Translations under genes and position numbers: made by a program
Assembly: GCA_913054455.1 (NCBI GenBank)
Contig: CAJXIL010000003.1
Span: 1 to 62,746, forward strand
DNA from: an uncultured Roseobacter sp.
GTDB taxonomy: Bacteria; Pseudomonadota; Alphaproteobacteria; Rhodobacterales; Rhodobacteraceae
Reading direction: 5' to 3'
Length of the DNA stretch: 62,746 nucleotides
Notes under the pieces: model-generated
Databases searched by the model: none
The model's input: the letters and a program-made list of their open reading frames with translations, nothing else
What the model was told of the DNA's origin: nothing
In this document: positions 7,502 to 16,393 of the stretch, in pieces
Numbering within the stretch: position 1 is the first letter of the stretch
How the letters are laid out: every line of letters starts with the position of its first letter

Positions 7502-10500
7502 CACTGCCAATCTCCGAAAAATCCATCCTTGGTGACAACAGCCTGACGTCTGTCAGGCAGCACTATCTTGAGAGTATCAATCCCCATATCTTTGACAAGG
7601 TCCGGAAGCACCGCCTGACAAGAGCTGCACGCGACCCGGTCAACGTAGATCGTCAAAACCGGCGGCATGTTTCCTCCCGTTTTGGTGTAGATTTGCATCA
7701 GCGTATGGGCCTCAGCATGATACATGGCCTGCCGCTCAAAGGTACCCTTTTTGCCCTTAGGCACCTCCATCCGCTCTTCCCAATGCTTGACCAGCGCATG
7801 GTCGGCCTCTGAGAAGTTAGTAGAGTTCACCCCGATGACCACTTCCTCGCTGTCGCCAACCTTGACAGTGGTAATGGAAACGGTGCCATCTCCCCCGCGG
7901 CTATCGGTAACTCTTCGGCTTCCCCGCAACGTCTGGATGGAACTGAAGGCATCTGTCGACGTCAGCTCTGTGTCGGCGACAACAGACTGGTCCCCATATC
8001 TGACCTGAGCTTCCAGTATCATGGCATCAATGTCGACAACCGGGCGATCGTCGGGCACAAATTTCGGCCCCTCCGGTGGGTGGTTTGGATCATACCGCAT
8101 GCGCGTGATACTGGTGTCTGCCCGTCTGAGCACCGGAACCTGCTCCTGCGTTGCAAACCAATGGTGCCCCTCTGGAAGATCGTCGCCGACGGGCCACCCC
8201 AGCTTGGCCGCTTGTTCGCTACCTTGACTGGGAGCCGAAATCCATCCGACCCCCTGCCCATCAAAGTTCTTGAGTTGCAGGAAATGATATTCAGTCGCAT
8301 CCTCTAATTCCCGCTGACGAAAGGCAATGGCGTCCAGTTCCCGCTGGCTCAAATCCCCCTGTTCGCTCCGCAGGCGCAGCAGCTCTGTTTCCGCAGCGAT
8401 CTTGTCGATTTCGGCTTTGGCTTCCCAACCCTTTGAGCCAACCGGCGGGTCTGGCTGATCGGCAAGCATCGACTTAAGCTTTTGCGACAGGCCACCAGAA
8501 TTTTCGATCTGGCGACCTACGTTGGCGTGCAGACCAAGGAGATCCTTGTCAATTTTACCGCCACCGGTTTCTATTCTGATATTTGTTGGCGCATCCCCCA
8601 CCTTGGGGGCGTCATAGGCGACACGGATCTGACCTGGCGACAGATCAGGGTGCGTTGTCACCACATAGGGCGTCCCAAACTCTGCCTGGTTCGCCAGCTT
8701 GGTGAAGCTGGTGTCATCAGCGGAAAAGCCCCCTCCCGCTTTCCTGCCAGCCAGGCCCATGCCGCCCCAGAAACCGATATTGAGAAGCCCCATAGCCTTT
8801 TGGGTTTCCGTCATCTGGTCCCATTGGTCAGCCATCATATGAGCCTGATCACCCATCGCGACCGCATCTACGGTGCCAGATGCCACCTGCAGACCCTTGG
8901 TTACGCGGGCAGTTCCCTGGGTAATTTGCATGCTCTTTGTGGCCATATTTGCCGTCCGTGCCGCAGCCCCCAAGGCCCCAATGGACAGCGCCCCTGCCCC
9001 AACCTCGAGCCAATTGCTACGGTTCTCGGCATTTGTCACATCGGTGATATCAACGCCACGCTGGCTGTCATCGTAGAGCCGGTCCCCCGCACGCCCCACC
9101 TGCCAAAGTGCAGCACCGCCCCCTGCGACAACGAGGGGCGTGGCCAAGCCACCGCTGCCAACAATGGCTGCGACCCCCACACCGACCCCAACGATCATAG
9201 CGGCAACATCTCCCACGACACCGATCCATTCCAGAATGGTATCGACTTTGACGGGGGTGTTTTCGGTTACCATCTCGCCTGCAAGATCCAGATCCACGGC
9301 CTGGCCGTTTGCTTTGCACGCGGGATAGGTCATCTTTCCAGGGGGCAACTGATTGTCGCTACGCCAGTGTTCAAAGTCATCATAGCGAAACCCAAAATCA
9401 TCCACGAACCGCGCGGATTTCGGGTTTCCATCCGGGGCCTTACCCTGATCAAGGCGGAAAACGTTCACATTGATGACGCCGACTTCGGGATTGGTGACGA
9501 CCACAGGGATCACGGTCATTTTGGCCGGATCCCCGCCCTCCTGGGCAATCAGCGCTGCGATCTTGTCGATCCGTTTATTATCTTTGTAGTAATCGTGGCT
9601 CATCCCGGCGTCTTGCCGGGCAGCAGCCTGTTCGGCGGTTTCCTCCCCGAGAACGGAGAGCGGCAGCCCCAGCGTTTGGCCAATTGAGTTGCGCAGGACT
9701 CCCGCTTCACCAGAAGTTGGCAGCTCATGGGGGGTAACCCCCCGCCCCGCATACTTCTGAATCACGGGGCCAGCCATCGCCTGCGCGACGATCTCACTTT
9801 CCCAGCCCTGCGCCAGCGCCTCGGCATCAAAATCAGGGTTGTTGGCGATCTGCGCCAAGGCCCAGTTTCGCATCTCTGGGGCAACGGATTTGGCAAAGAG
9901 CATTTCCCGCGCACCAGAGACCGCCATCACCTTCTCAAGCCGCGCGGAGGCTTCGACAGCCTTGTCGCCCCCTGCAACATTCCCAAGTAGGCGTGACATG
10001 GCGGCGCGGTATTCAGGATCTTCCAAATCATCGGGTGTAGCGGCCATGAAGAAGGTGGTGCCGACAAGATCCGTTTCTTCCTCGCCCAGTACCCCCTTAG
10101 CCAGCGCCTCGACCAGGCCCGTGCGCTTTTTCAAATCAAAGGGTAAAGGGTGCAGATCCTCATCGAGCGTTTTCTTGTCGGCCTCAGGTAAAAAACCGGA
10201 TGCGCGCAGGGCAAGAGCCACCTCAGCACCCTGGAACGCCTCAAGCACCGCGCCGGCATCCAGGTCAAGCGCGCGCATCATCATGTCGCTTTGGGCCGCC
10301 GAACTGTCAGGGTCAGAATAATAGGAGCCGCCAGTGTCAAAGAAGCGTTGGTCATTACCGGACCTTGCCGCAAAGGCCAGTGCAAGTGCGCGGCTGGCGC
10401 GGGCATCATCCCTGACCCCCTCTGCCGCTTCTTGGATATGCTCACTGGTGCCCTTTTTGCACCAAAGCTCCGCTGCCATAAGCGACAACTGCAGCATTTC

Positions 10501-12000
10501 TTGGCCGTTCAAAACGCCCAGCGCGGTATCTTCTCCCAACAAGGCCGCCGACAGGTATTCGCCGCCCTCGTCATCACCGCCCTGCCAGTAGTTGTCATAT
10601 TCCCCGTATGTCTCAAGCCACTTTTTCATCTCACCTTTGCGTTCCGCGCTGATGCCTTCCACCATCGGAGCAACAGGGTCAGGCAGCGGTTCGGGCGGAC
10701 TGAACGAGGCCGGTGCCACCTGCGAGGCCGCGGGTGCGGGTGCGGAGGACTTCGGCGCAGGGCTGGTTGCATTCAATTTTTGATCAACGGCCATCAGAAT
10801 TTTGAGCGCTAGGTCAGGCTCTGCCTTGGCAGCGCGATCAAGAAGACCCTGCAACTTTCCTGTCAGGTCATCCGAAATCTGGCCCCGCGCCGCCGCAAGC
10901 TCTCCGCGCATTTTTTCAAGCCGTGCTTCAGGTGTCAGTTTCTGGTCAAGCATGGCCTTCACACGCGCCAGTCCCGCCTGGGCCTTTTTCAACTCTCCAT
11001 TTCGCACCAAAACCACAATCGCCGACAGAGCCCGCCCATATGTGGCTTCATCTTTCTTCGTCAGCAAATCCCGCTTGGCGAGAAGTGCCTGCGTCAGCGC
11101 TTTCACCTCAAGAGCGGTCTGCGCTTCCGCTGTTTTCGGCGAAGCGGCAACAGCATCTTCAGCTGGGTCACTTTCTTCGGTTGATCCGTCTGGCAGGGTA
11201 ACGATCACTTTCATGATGAACCCCTGCGCCGCCAGCCATCTGCGTGCGGCTTTGGAGAAGGCCCGTGGAGGCGGATCTGCACACATGACGGAAATCACCT
11301 TGCCGGAGACGGTGATAACCCCCCAGGCGCCTTTGGGCCCGCCTCCATCTGCCTTGGCCTGTCTTCGCATAAGGTCGATTGGCAGCCGGTGATGGGCCCG
11401 CAGGACCATACCGCCTTTGGCAATAAGCCATGCAGCATTCATAGGTTTCTTGCGGGCTTTGCGGATCAGCTCTCCAATATCGATACCTGAAACCGGCTCC
11501 TCTTCCTCCATTGTGTCTGACCCAGCTTCGTCAGGCTCTGACACTGGCCTGTCCACTTCGAGATCTGTAGGCTTTTGCGCCTGCTCCACATGCTGGCTTT
11601 CAGGTTTCGCTTTTGTGTCGCCTGCCTCCACGGGACTGGTTCGCACCTCCGCAGGGGCTGGTCTTTCATCACCTGCCCCAGGCCCCTCAAAGGCAAACTT
11701 TTGTGTTTGCCCATGATCGAGCAAATAGGCCTTAAAGCTCTTTGTAAGCAGCGCCGCGGGTTCTTCTTCGCACCTCAGAAGCAACTTGCCGCTTTCAAAG
11801 GACATAACCCCTGCGCCCCCCTTGCCGCTGCCGCCGCTCTTGCGCACTGCAGCCCAAAGGACCGCTGGCGTCTTGCGTGGATCAGTAGCCAAAAGAGGGC
11901 CATCCTTGGAGACTAGGAACGCAAAATTAAGAGGCTTGCTGCGCGCCTTTGCCAAGGCCGTGACTAATTCCTTCTTTGCGGTCTTCTGATCAATTTTCAC
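7501..12000 (-). CDS. Giant polymorphic toxin with C-terminal cytidine-deaminase-fold domain
   Basis: About 1,499 residues. Layout: two copies of an unnamed domain of about 95 residues (about 9-104 and 173-267), separated by a Pro/Glu-rich linker; a Lys/Glu/Ala-rich probable coiled coil (about 300-420); a Pro/Ala linker; a long helical region; a part resembling DUF4781 (about 810-960, with DFGFRYDDFEHW and LPPGKMTYPAC); a Gly/Val-rich hydrophobic pretoxin segment; a second linker; and the C-terminal deaminase. The deaminase has the catalytic HAE at 1428-1430 and the zinc Cys pair C1458-x-x-C1461, as in DddA/SCP1.201-like and related toxin deaminases. The target could be DNA, RNA or free nucleotides. 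I chose a GTG start at 12000 with GGAG nine bases upstream; an ATG at 12039 lacks a ribosome site. No signal peptide, PAAR, RHS or VgrG part is seen, so the export route is unknown. Confidence 0.85.
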   Translation of the reverse strand: MKIDQKTAKKELVTALAKARSKPLNFAFLVSKDGPLLATDPRKTPAVLWAAVRKSGGSGKGGAGVMSFESGKLLLRCEEEPAALLTKSFKAYLLDHGQTQKFAFEGPGAGDERPAPAEVRTSPVEAGDTKAKPESQHVEQAQKPTDLEVDRPVSEPDEAGSDTMEEEEPVSGIDIGELIRKARKKPMNAAWLIAKGGMVLRAHHRLPIDLMRRQAKADGGGPKGAWGVITVSGKVISVMCADPPPRAFSKAARRWLAAQGFIMKVIVTLPDGSTEESDPAEDAVAASPKTAEAQTALEVKALTQALLAKRDLLTKKDEATYGRALSAIVVLVRNGELKKAQAGLARVKAMLDQKLTPEARLEKMRGELAAARGQISDDLTGKLQGLLDRAAKAEPDLALKILMAVDQKLNATSPAPKSSAPAPAASQVAPASFSPPEPLPDPVAPMVEGISAERKGEMKKWLETYGEYDNYWQGGDDEGGEYLSAALLGEDTALGVLNGQEMLQLSLMAAELWCKKGTSEHIQEAAEGVRDDARASRALALAFAARSGNDQRFFDTGGSYYSDPDSSAAQSDMMMRALDLDAGAVLEAFQGAEVALALRASGFLPEADKKTLDEDLHPLPFDLKKRTGLVEALAKGVLGEEETDLVGTTFFMAATPDDLEDPEYRAAMSRLLGNVAGGDKAVEASARLEKVMAVSGAREMLFAKSVAPEMRNWALAQIANNPDFDAEALAQGWESEIVAQAMAGPVIQKYAGRGVTPHELPTSGEAGVLRNSIGQTLGLPLSVLGEETAEQAAARQDAGMSHDYYKDNKRIDKIAALIAQEGGDPAKMTVIPVVVTNPEVGVINVNVFRLDQGKAPDGNPKSARFVDDFGFRYDDFEHWRSDNQLPPGKMTYPACKANGQAVDLDLAGEMVTENTPVKVDTILEWIGVVGDVAAMIVGVGVGVAAIVGSGGLATPLVVAGGGAALWQVGRAGDRLYDDSQRGVDITDVTNAENRSNWLEVGAGALSIGALGAAARTANMATKSMQITQGTARVTKGLQVASGTVDAVAMGDQAHMMADQWDQMTETQKAMGLLNIGFWGGMGLAGRKAGGGFSADDTSFTKLANQAEFGTPYVVTTHPDLSPGQIRVAYDAPKVGDAPTNIRIETGGGKIDKDLLGLHANVGRQIENSGGLSQKLKSMLADQPDPPVGSKGWEAKAEIDKIAAETELLRLRSEQGDLSQRELDAIAFRQRELEDATEYHFLQLKNFDGQGVGWISAPSQGSEQAAKLGWPVGDDLPEGHHWFATQEQVPVLRRADTSITRMRYDPNHPPEGPKFVPDDRPVVDIDAMILEAQVRYGDQSVVADTELTSTDAFSSIQTLRGSRRVTDSRGGDGTVSITTVKVGDSEEVVIGVNSTNFSEADHALVKHWEERMEVPKGKKGTFERQAMYHAEAHTLMQIYTKTGGNMPPVLTIYVDRVACSSCQAVLPDLVKDMGIDTLKIVLPDRRQAVVTKDGFFGDWQ

Positions 12001-12229
12001 TGACAACAACTCCAGGCAACAATGCAAATAATTAAACAACTATAGGGCCACACTAGAGCCGCAATATCTTTGCTGCAAGGTTGCAGTAGCACTGCCAAGC
12101 AACGCGCCATTCCGACCCGAATGATCCACGACGTGGCCAGCTGTGGAAACCTGGGCTTCGGAAACAATGGCTTGTCAGCTGCTCTGAGGCCCCTAAGATA
12201 CAGGCCTATTCACGAGAAACGGGCTGCCG

Positions 12230-13189
12230 ATGGAACCGAAGACTCCACATGCTGATCGCGTACTTGAAGCGACAAGCTCCGCTTCCGCAGCTGCACGCTC
12301 ACGTATCGCGGCTAGCTGGCATCGCTCCGTTCAAAAGCACGGCCTGGACCCCGATAACCGGCGCGCGCCCGAAATAATCGAACAATCGGCGCTGCAAGAT
12401 CGATTGAACGCCTGTGAAAAACTCATGACAATCGCCGCGCCGCGATTGGACGCACTGTTTTCGCTGGTGGGCCAATCGGGTTGCGCGGTCTTGCTGACAG
12501 ATGCAAAGGGCGTTGTTCTCGATCAGCGGGTCTCTGATGCGGATAAGGCCGCCTTTGAGACGTGGGGGCTGAGCGCTGGCGCGGATTGGAGCGAGGAACG
12601 GGAGGGCACCAACGGGATCGGCACCTGCCTAACCGAGCGACGCCGGGTGATCATTCATCAGGATGAACACTTTCACGCCCGCAACACCGGTATGAGCTGT
12701 ATCGACGCGCCGATTTTTGGCGAAAACGGTCAGATCGTTGGGGCGCTTGATGTGTCCTCTGCACGGGCAGACCAAACCGAAGCCTTCAATCGCCTGATTT
12801 GTGCGCAGGTCGCGCAGACCGCCCGCGCGATTGAGGAAGCCAACTTTCGTGCGGCCTTTGGCACCGCGCGGATCATCGTCGCCGAAAGTGATAATACAGA
12901 GACCGCCTGCCTATTGGCCGTGGACAACCATGACCTAGTGGTTGGCGCAACCCGTGAAGCGCGCCGTGCTTTTGGGTTGGCAGGCACCGGACCGCTGGCT
13001 GCCCGTCCGGCAGCTGACATTCTGGGCCAAGAAGACGGCCCCACAGGGTTCCAACGGGCCGAACGGGCCGCTGTCGTACGCGCCCTTGCACGGGCAGATG
13101 GGAACGTCTCGCAGGCCGCGCGCCAGCTTGGGGTGGCGCGCGCGACGCTGTATCGGCGGATGAAGCGGCTCGGCCTAGACGATCTCTGA
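12230..13189 (+). CDS. GAF-Fis transcriptional regulator (AcoR-like without AAA+ domain)
   Basis: A 319-residue regulator. Residues 20-210 match the N-terminal part of AcoR-type activators (SRIAASWHRSV, then a GAF domain with EREGTNGIGTCL and IHQDEHFHARN). The C-terminus is a Fis-type helix-turn-helix (DGNVSQAARQLGVARATLYRRMKRLG). The central sigma-54 AAA+ domain normally between these is absent; residues 220-275 are a short linker. The gene sits just upstream of an aldehyde dehydrogenase on the same strand, and this pairing is common in Rhodobacterales, suggesting control of aldehyde or alcohol oxidation. Without AAA+ it cannot drive sigma-54 open-complex formation and probably acts by sigma-70-type activation or repression. 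Confidence 0.87.
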   Translation: MEPKTPHADRVLEATSSASAAARSRIAASWHRSVQKHGLDPDNRRAPEIIEQSALQDRLNACEKLMTIAAPRLDALFSLVGQSGCAVLLTDAKGVVLDQRVSDADKAAFETWGLSAGADWSEEREGTNGIGTCLTERRRVIIHQDEHFHARNTGMSCIDAPIFGENGQIVGALDVSSARADQTEAFNRLICAQVAQTARAIEEANFRAAFGTARIIVAESDNTETACLLAVDNHDLVVGATREARRAFGLAGTGPLAARPAADILGQEDGPTGFQRAERAAVVRALARADGNVSQAARQLGVARATLYRRMKRLGLDDL

Positions 13190-13318
13190 CCAAATCCGTC
13201 TCAGAGATGAGACACTTGTCCCAAACAATCTGTTTTGCCCTACTGACGGACGCGAAGGCGCTTGTCAGGTTGTGCCTCAGCCCAGGTGGAGGACTTGGGC
13301 AAACTGGAGGACAGACCT

Positions 13319-14842
13319 ATGAAAGATCTCGCACATACCGACGCCGGCACCTACACATCGCCGTTCAAAACAAAATATGGCAACTACATTGGCGGCAAAT
13401 TCGTTCCACCAGTGAACGGCAGATATTTTGAGAATGTCACACCCATCACGGGCGAAAAGATCAACGATATTCCCCGTTCAGACGAGGCCGATGTGACCTT
13501 GGCACTGGACGCAGCCCACGGCGCAAAAGCCGCCTGGGGGACGACATCGGCGACAGAACGCGCCAACCTCTTGTTGAAAATCGCCGACGCTATTGACGCC
13601 AACCTTGAACTGCTCGCCCAAGCTGAGACCTGGGACAATGGCAAGCCCATTCGCGAAACCATGGCTGCCGACATTCCGCTTGCCGCCGATCATTTTCGCT
13701 ATTTTTCCAGCGTTCTGCGCGGACAAGAAGGCTCGATGAGCGAGATCGACGCCGACACTGTCGCCTATCACTACCACGAGCCCCTTGGTGTGGTAGGCCA
13801 GATCATCCCCTGGAATTTCTCGCTCCTGATGGCCGCTTGGAAATTGGCGCCCGCCCTGGCTGCGGGCAACTGTATTGTGATGAAACCCGCCGAACAGACC
13901 CCCGCAGCTATCATGGTTCTGGCGGAAATCCTGAATGATCTGCTGCCTGCGGGTGTCTTGAACATTGTAAATGGATATGGTGCCGAGGTCGGCGCGGCCC
14001 TGGCGACGTCCAAGCGGATCGCAAAAATTGCCTTCACCGGCTCTACCGCGACGGGTCGTACTATCATGAGGGCGGCAACTGAGAACCTGATCCCAGTGAC
14101 GCTGGAACTGGGCGGTAAAAGCCCGAACGTCTTTTTCTCAGACATCATGCGGGAAGACGATGCATTCTTTGACAAAGCCATCGAAGGTTTTGTGCTCTTT
14201 GCCTTCAACCAGGGGGAAGTCTGCACCTGCCCCTCTCGTGCTTTGGTGCAAGAAGACATCTATGACGCCTTCATGGCGCGCGTCATTGAGCGGGTCAAAG
14301 CCATCAAACACGGCGATCCGCGCGATCCAGAGACCATGGTTGGCGCTCAGGCGAGCACGGCCCAGCAAGAGAAAATTCTGTCATACTTCACCATTGGCCG
14401 AGAGGAAGGCGCAGAAGTACTGATTGGGGGTGCTGCAGCGGAGTTCAGTGGTGAATTGGCCGGCGGCAACTACATCCAGCCGACGATCTTCAAGGGGGAC
14501 AACAGCATGCGTGTCTTCCAGGAAGAAATCTTTGGACCGGTTGTATCCGTCACAACCTTCAAGGACGAAGCCGAAGCCTTGGCAATTGCAAATGACACCA
14601 TGTATGGCCTCGGAGCCGGGGTCTGGTCACGAGACATGAACACCTGCTACCGCATGGGCCGTGCCATCCAAGCAGGCCGGGTTTGGGTGAACAACTATCA
14701 CGCCTATCCGGCGCACGCGGCCTTTGGTGGCTACAAGCAATCTGGTATCGGTCGTGAAAATCACAAGATGATGTTGGACCATTATCAACAGACCAAAAAT
14801 TTGCTGGTTAGCTACAACCCCAACAAACTGGGGTTCTTCTAG
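13319..14842 (+). CDS. NAD-dependent aldehyde dehydrogenase
   Basis: A 507-residue cytoplasmic aldehyde dehydrogenase oxidising aldehydes to acids with NAD. Visible signatures are the cofactor-binding [16 protein letters not shown], the Glu motif in [12 protein letters not shown], and the catalytic Cys in [11 protein letters not shown]. The C-terminal oligomerisation part includes [15 protein letters not shown], typical of the AldA/ExaC-type acetaldehyde dehydrogenases. ATG at 13319 has GGAGG upstream. It follows the GAF-Fis regulator by about 130 bp. A hairpin (8-bp stem, 14852-14877) follows the stop but lacks a clear T run. Confidence 0.92.
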   Translation: MKDLAHTDAGTYTSPFKTKYGNYIGGKFVPPVNGRYFENVTPITGEKINDIPRSDEADVTLALDAAHGAKAAWGTTSATERANLLLKIADAIDANLELLAQAETWDNGKPIRETMAADIPLAADHFRYFSSVLRGQEGSMSEIDADTVAYHYHEPLGVVGQIIPWNFSLLMAAWKLAPALAAGNCIVMKPAEQTPAAIMVLAEILNDLLPAGVLNIVNGYGAEVGAALATSKRIAKIAFTGSTATGRTIMRAATENLIPVTLELGGKSPNVFFSDIMREDDAFFDKAIEGFVLFAFNQGEVCTCPSRALVQEDIYDAFMARVIERVKAIKHGDPRDPETMVGAQASTAQQEKILSYFTIGREEGAEVLIGGAAAEFSGELAGGNYIQPTIFKGDNSMRVFQEEIFGPVVSVTTFKDEAEALAIANDTMYGLGAGVWSRDMNTCYRMGRAIQAGRVWVNNYHAYPAHAAFGGYKQSGIGRENHKMMLDHYQQTKNLLVSYNPNKLGFF

Positions 14843-15000
14843 GCCAGTTGGAAACGCCCTCGTGTCTTTGCGCGGGGGCGGATACCATTTCAGGGCGGGT
14901 GTCCCCCGCCCCTGTGCCCCCAGGCAGAGTGCCGCTTAGGCTGCCATAGGTGGACTGGACAGAGCCCAGCCTGATCACCGCGAGAGGCTGCGCTGCAATA

Positions 15001-15024
15001 GGCTCAGGCTCAGGCTCAGGCTCA
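15001..15024. repeat. Hexanucleotide tandem repeat (GGCTCA x4)
   Basis: Four perfect copies of GGCTCA, about 110 bp upstream of the RND operon start. A potential slippage site; any effect on expression of the pump is speculative. Confidence 0.85.
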
Positions 15025-15135
15025 CCAATTCCCGATGGAAAGAATAAATCAAACCCAAGCGCTGTGCTGATTGTTTAACTCGAAACAGAAACGTGCAACT
15101 GTTCCCCTGATGCGTAAACTTTTATGAGGGGCGTG

Positions 15136-16389
15136 ATGAAACCGCTAGTAATCAGTGCACTAGGCTTAGCCGTCGTAACCATGACCTGCTCACCCAGTTT
15201 TGCCCAAGCCCCCACCGCCCCCGCGCGCCCGGCCAAGGTTTTTACGGTTCAGGCAACAGATGTTGATCTGCAGCGTGTTTATTCAGCCATTGTTTATCCC
15301 TCCCAAGAGGTAGAGCTTTCCTTCCGGGTTTCAGGACAGGTTATTGACCTGCCGATTCGCGGCGCAACACAGCTCAGCGAGGGCGATGTTGTCGCCCGTC
15401 TAGACCCGCGAGATTTTGAAACTGCGATTGCGCAACTGGAGAGCCAAAGAGACCAGTCCATGGCGCAACTCGAAGCGTTGCGTGCAGGCGCGCGCGCTGA
15501 AGAGGTCATAGCCCTTGAAGCTTCCGTTGCCGCCGCTCAGGCTAAGGTCAATTTGGCTCTGGACCAAGTGGAGCGCACCCGGACCCTTGCCGAGCGCGGA
15601 GTCGCGGCCCAGGCACTGCTGGATCAGGATGAAGCCAATTTGGACGTGGCCGAAGCCGATCTACAGGCCAAAATTGAAGAACTGACCATCGCAAAATCCG
15701 GCGCTCGGTCCGAAGACATTGAAGCAGCACAGGCTGCTCTGCGTGGGTTGGAAACGCAAATTCAAACCGCACGGGATAACCTAAGTGATGCCACCCTCAG
15801 GGCCCCATTTTCCGGAATTGTTGCTGTCCGACATATTGAGAACTTCAGCAATATCCAGGCAGGCCAAGATATTGCCTTGCTACAATCTCTCTCAACTGTG
15901 GATCTTGCCTTTGACGTGCCCGGCGTAGACGTGAGCCAATTGGCCAACCGAGAAGATCTTCAGGCCTCCGTTGTCTTTAGGGCAATGCCCGACCGGATCT
16001 TTGAAGCTGAATTGGTTGAATTCTCAGTCCAAGCGGATGTATCCACACAAACCTATCGTGGCCGGGTCGCAGTTGATCTCCCCCAAGGGGTGGCCATCCT
16101 GCCGGGGATGGTTGGAAACGTAGTCATCACAGTCCAGCGTGACCGACAGACTGCGCTGCAGCTGCCCTTAACCGCAGTCGTGGCGCAGGCAAACGGCGCA
16201 CCCTTTGTTTGGATCGTTGATCCTATATCTAATTCGGTTTCGCCGCGTCAGGTGGAATTAGGGGCAGCCATGGGCGACCTGATCAGTGTTACCACTGGGG
16301 TCGCTCCCGGGGACACTGTTGTCACTGCCGGAATTGGTCAGCTCCAAGATGGTATGGCCATTCGACCGATCACCAAGATCGGAGACTGA
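15136..16389 (+). CDS. RND efflux periplasmic adaptor (membrane fusion protein)
   Basis: A 417-residue HlyD/AcrA-type adaptor linking an inner-membrane RND pump to an outer-membrane channel. A signal peptide ends near SPSFAQA. It is followed by a first lipoyl half (SFRVSGQVIDLPIRGATQLSEGD), a long alpha-helical hairpin rich in Ala, Glu and Gln (about 85-215), the second lipoyl half (DATLRAPFSGIVA) and beta-barrel parts. The ATG at 15136 follows AGGGG; an ATG at 15124 has no ribosome site. It ends 4 bp before the pump gene, so the two are one operon. No outer-membrane component is adjacent. Confidence 0.9.
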   Translation: MKPLVISALGLAVVTMTCSPSFAQAPTAPARPAKVFTVQATDVDLQRVYSAIVYPSQEVELSFRVSGQVIDLPIRGATQLSEGDVVARLDPRDFETAIAQLESQRDQSMAQLEALRAGARAEEVIALEASVAAAQAKVNLALDQVERTRTLAERGVAAQALLDQDEANLDVAEADLQAKIEELTIAKSGARSEDIEAAQAALRGLETQIQTARDNLSDATLRAPFSGIVAVRHIENFSNIQAGQDIALLQSLSTVDLAFDVPGVDVSQLANREDLQASVVFRAMPDRIFEAELVEFSVQADVSTQTYRGRVAVDLPQGVAILPGMVGNVVITVQRDRQTALQLPLTAVVAQANGAPFVWIVDPISNSVSPRQVELGAAMGDLISVTTGVAPGDTVVTAGIGQLQDGMAIRPITKIGD

Positions 16390-16393
16390 CCTC

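Noticed and set aside
8482-9687. 401-codon open frame antisense to the deaminase toxin gene
   Set aside because: Composition is His/Gly/Pro/Arg-rich as expected for a GC-rich antisense frame; no ribosome site or family match, and the opposite strand is clearly coding.
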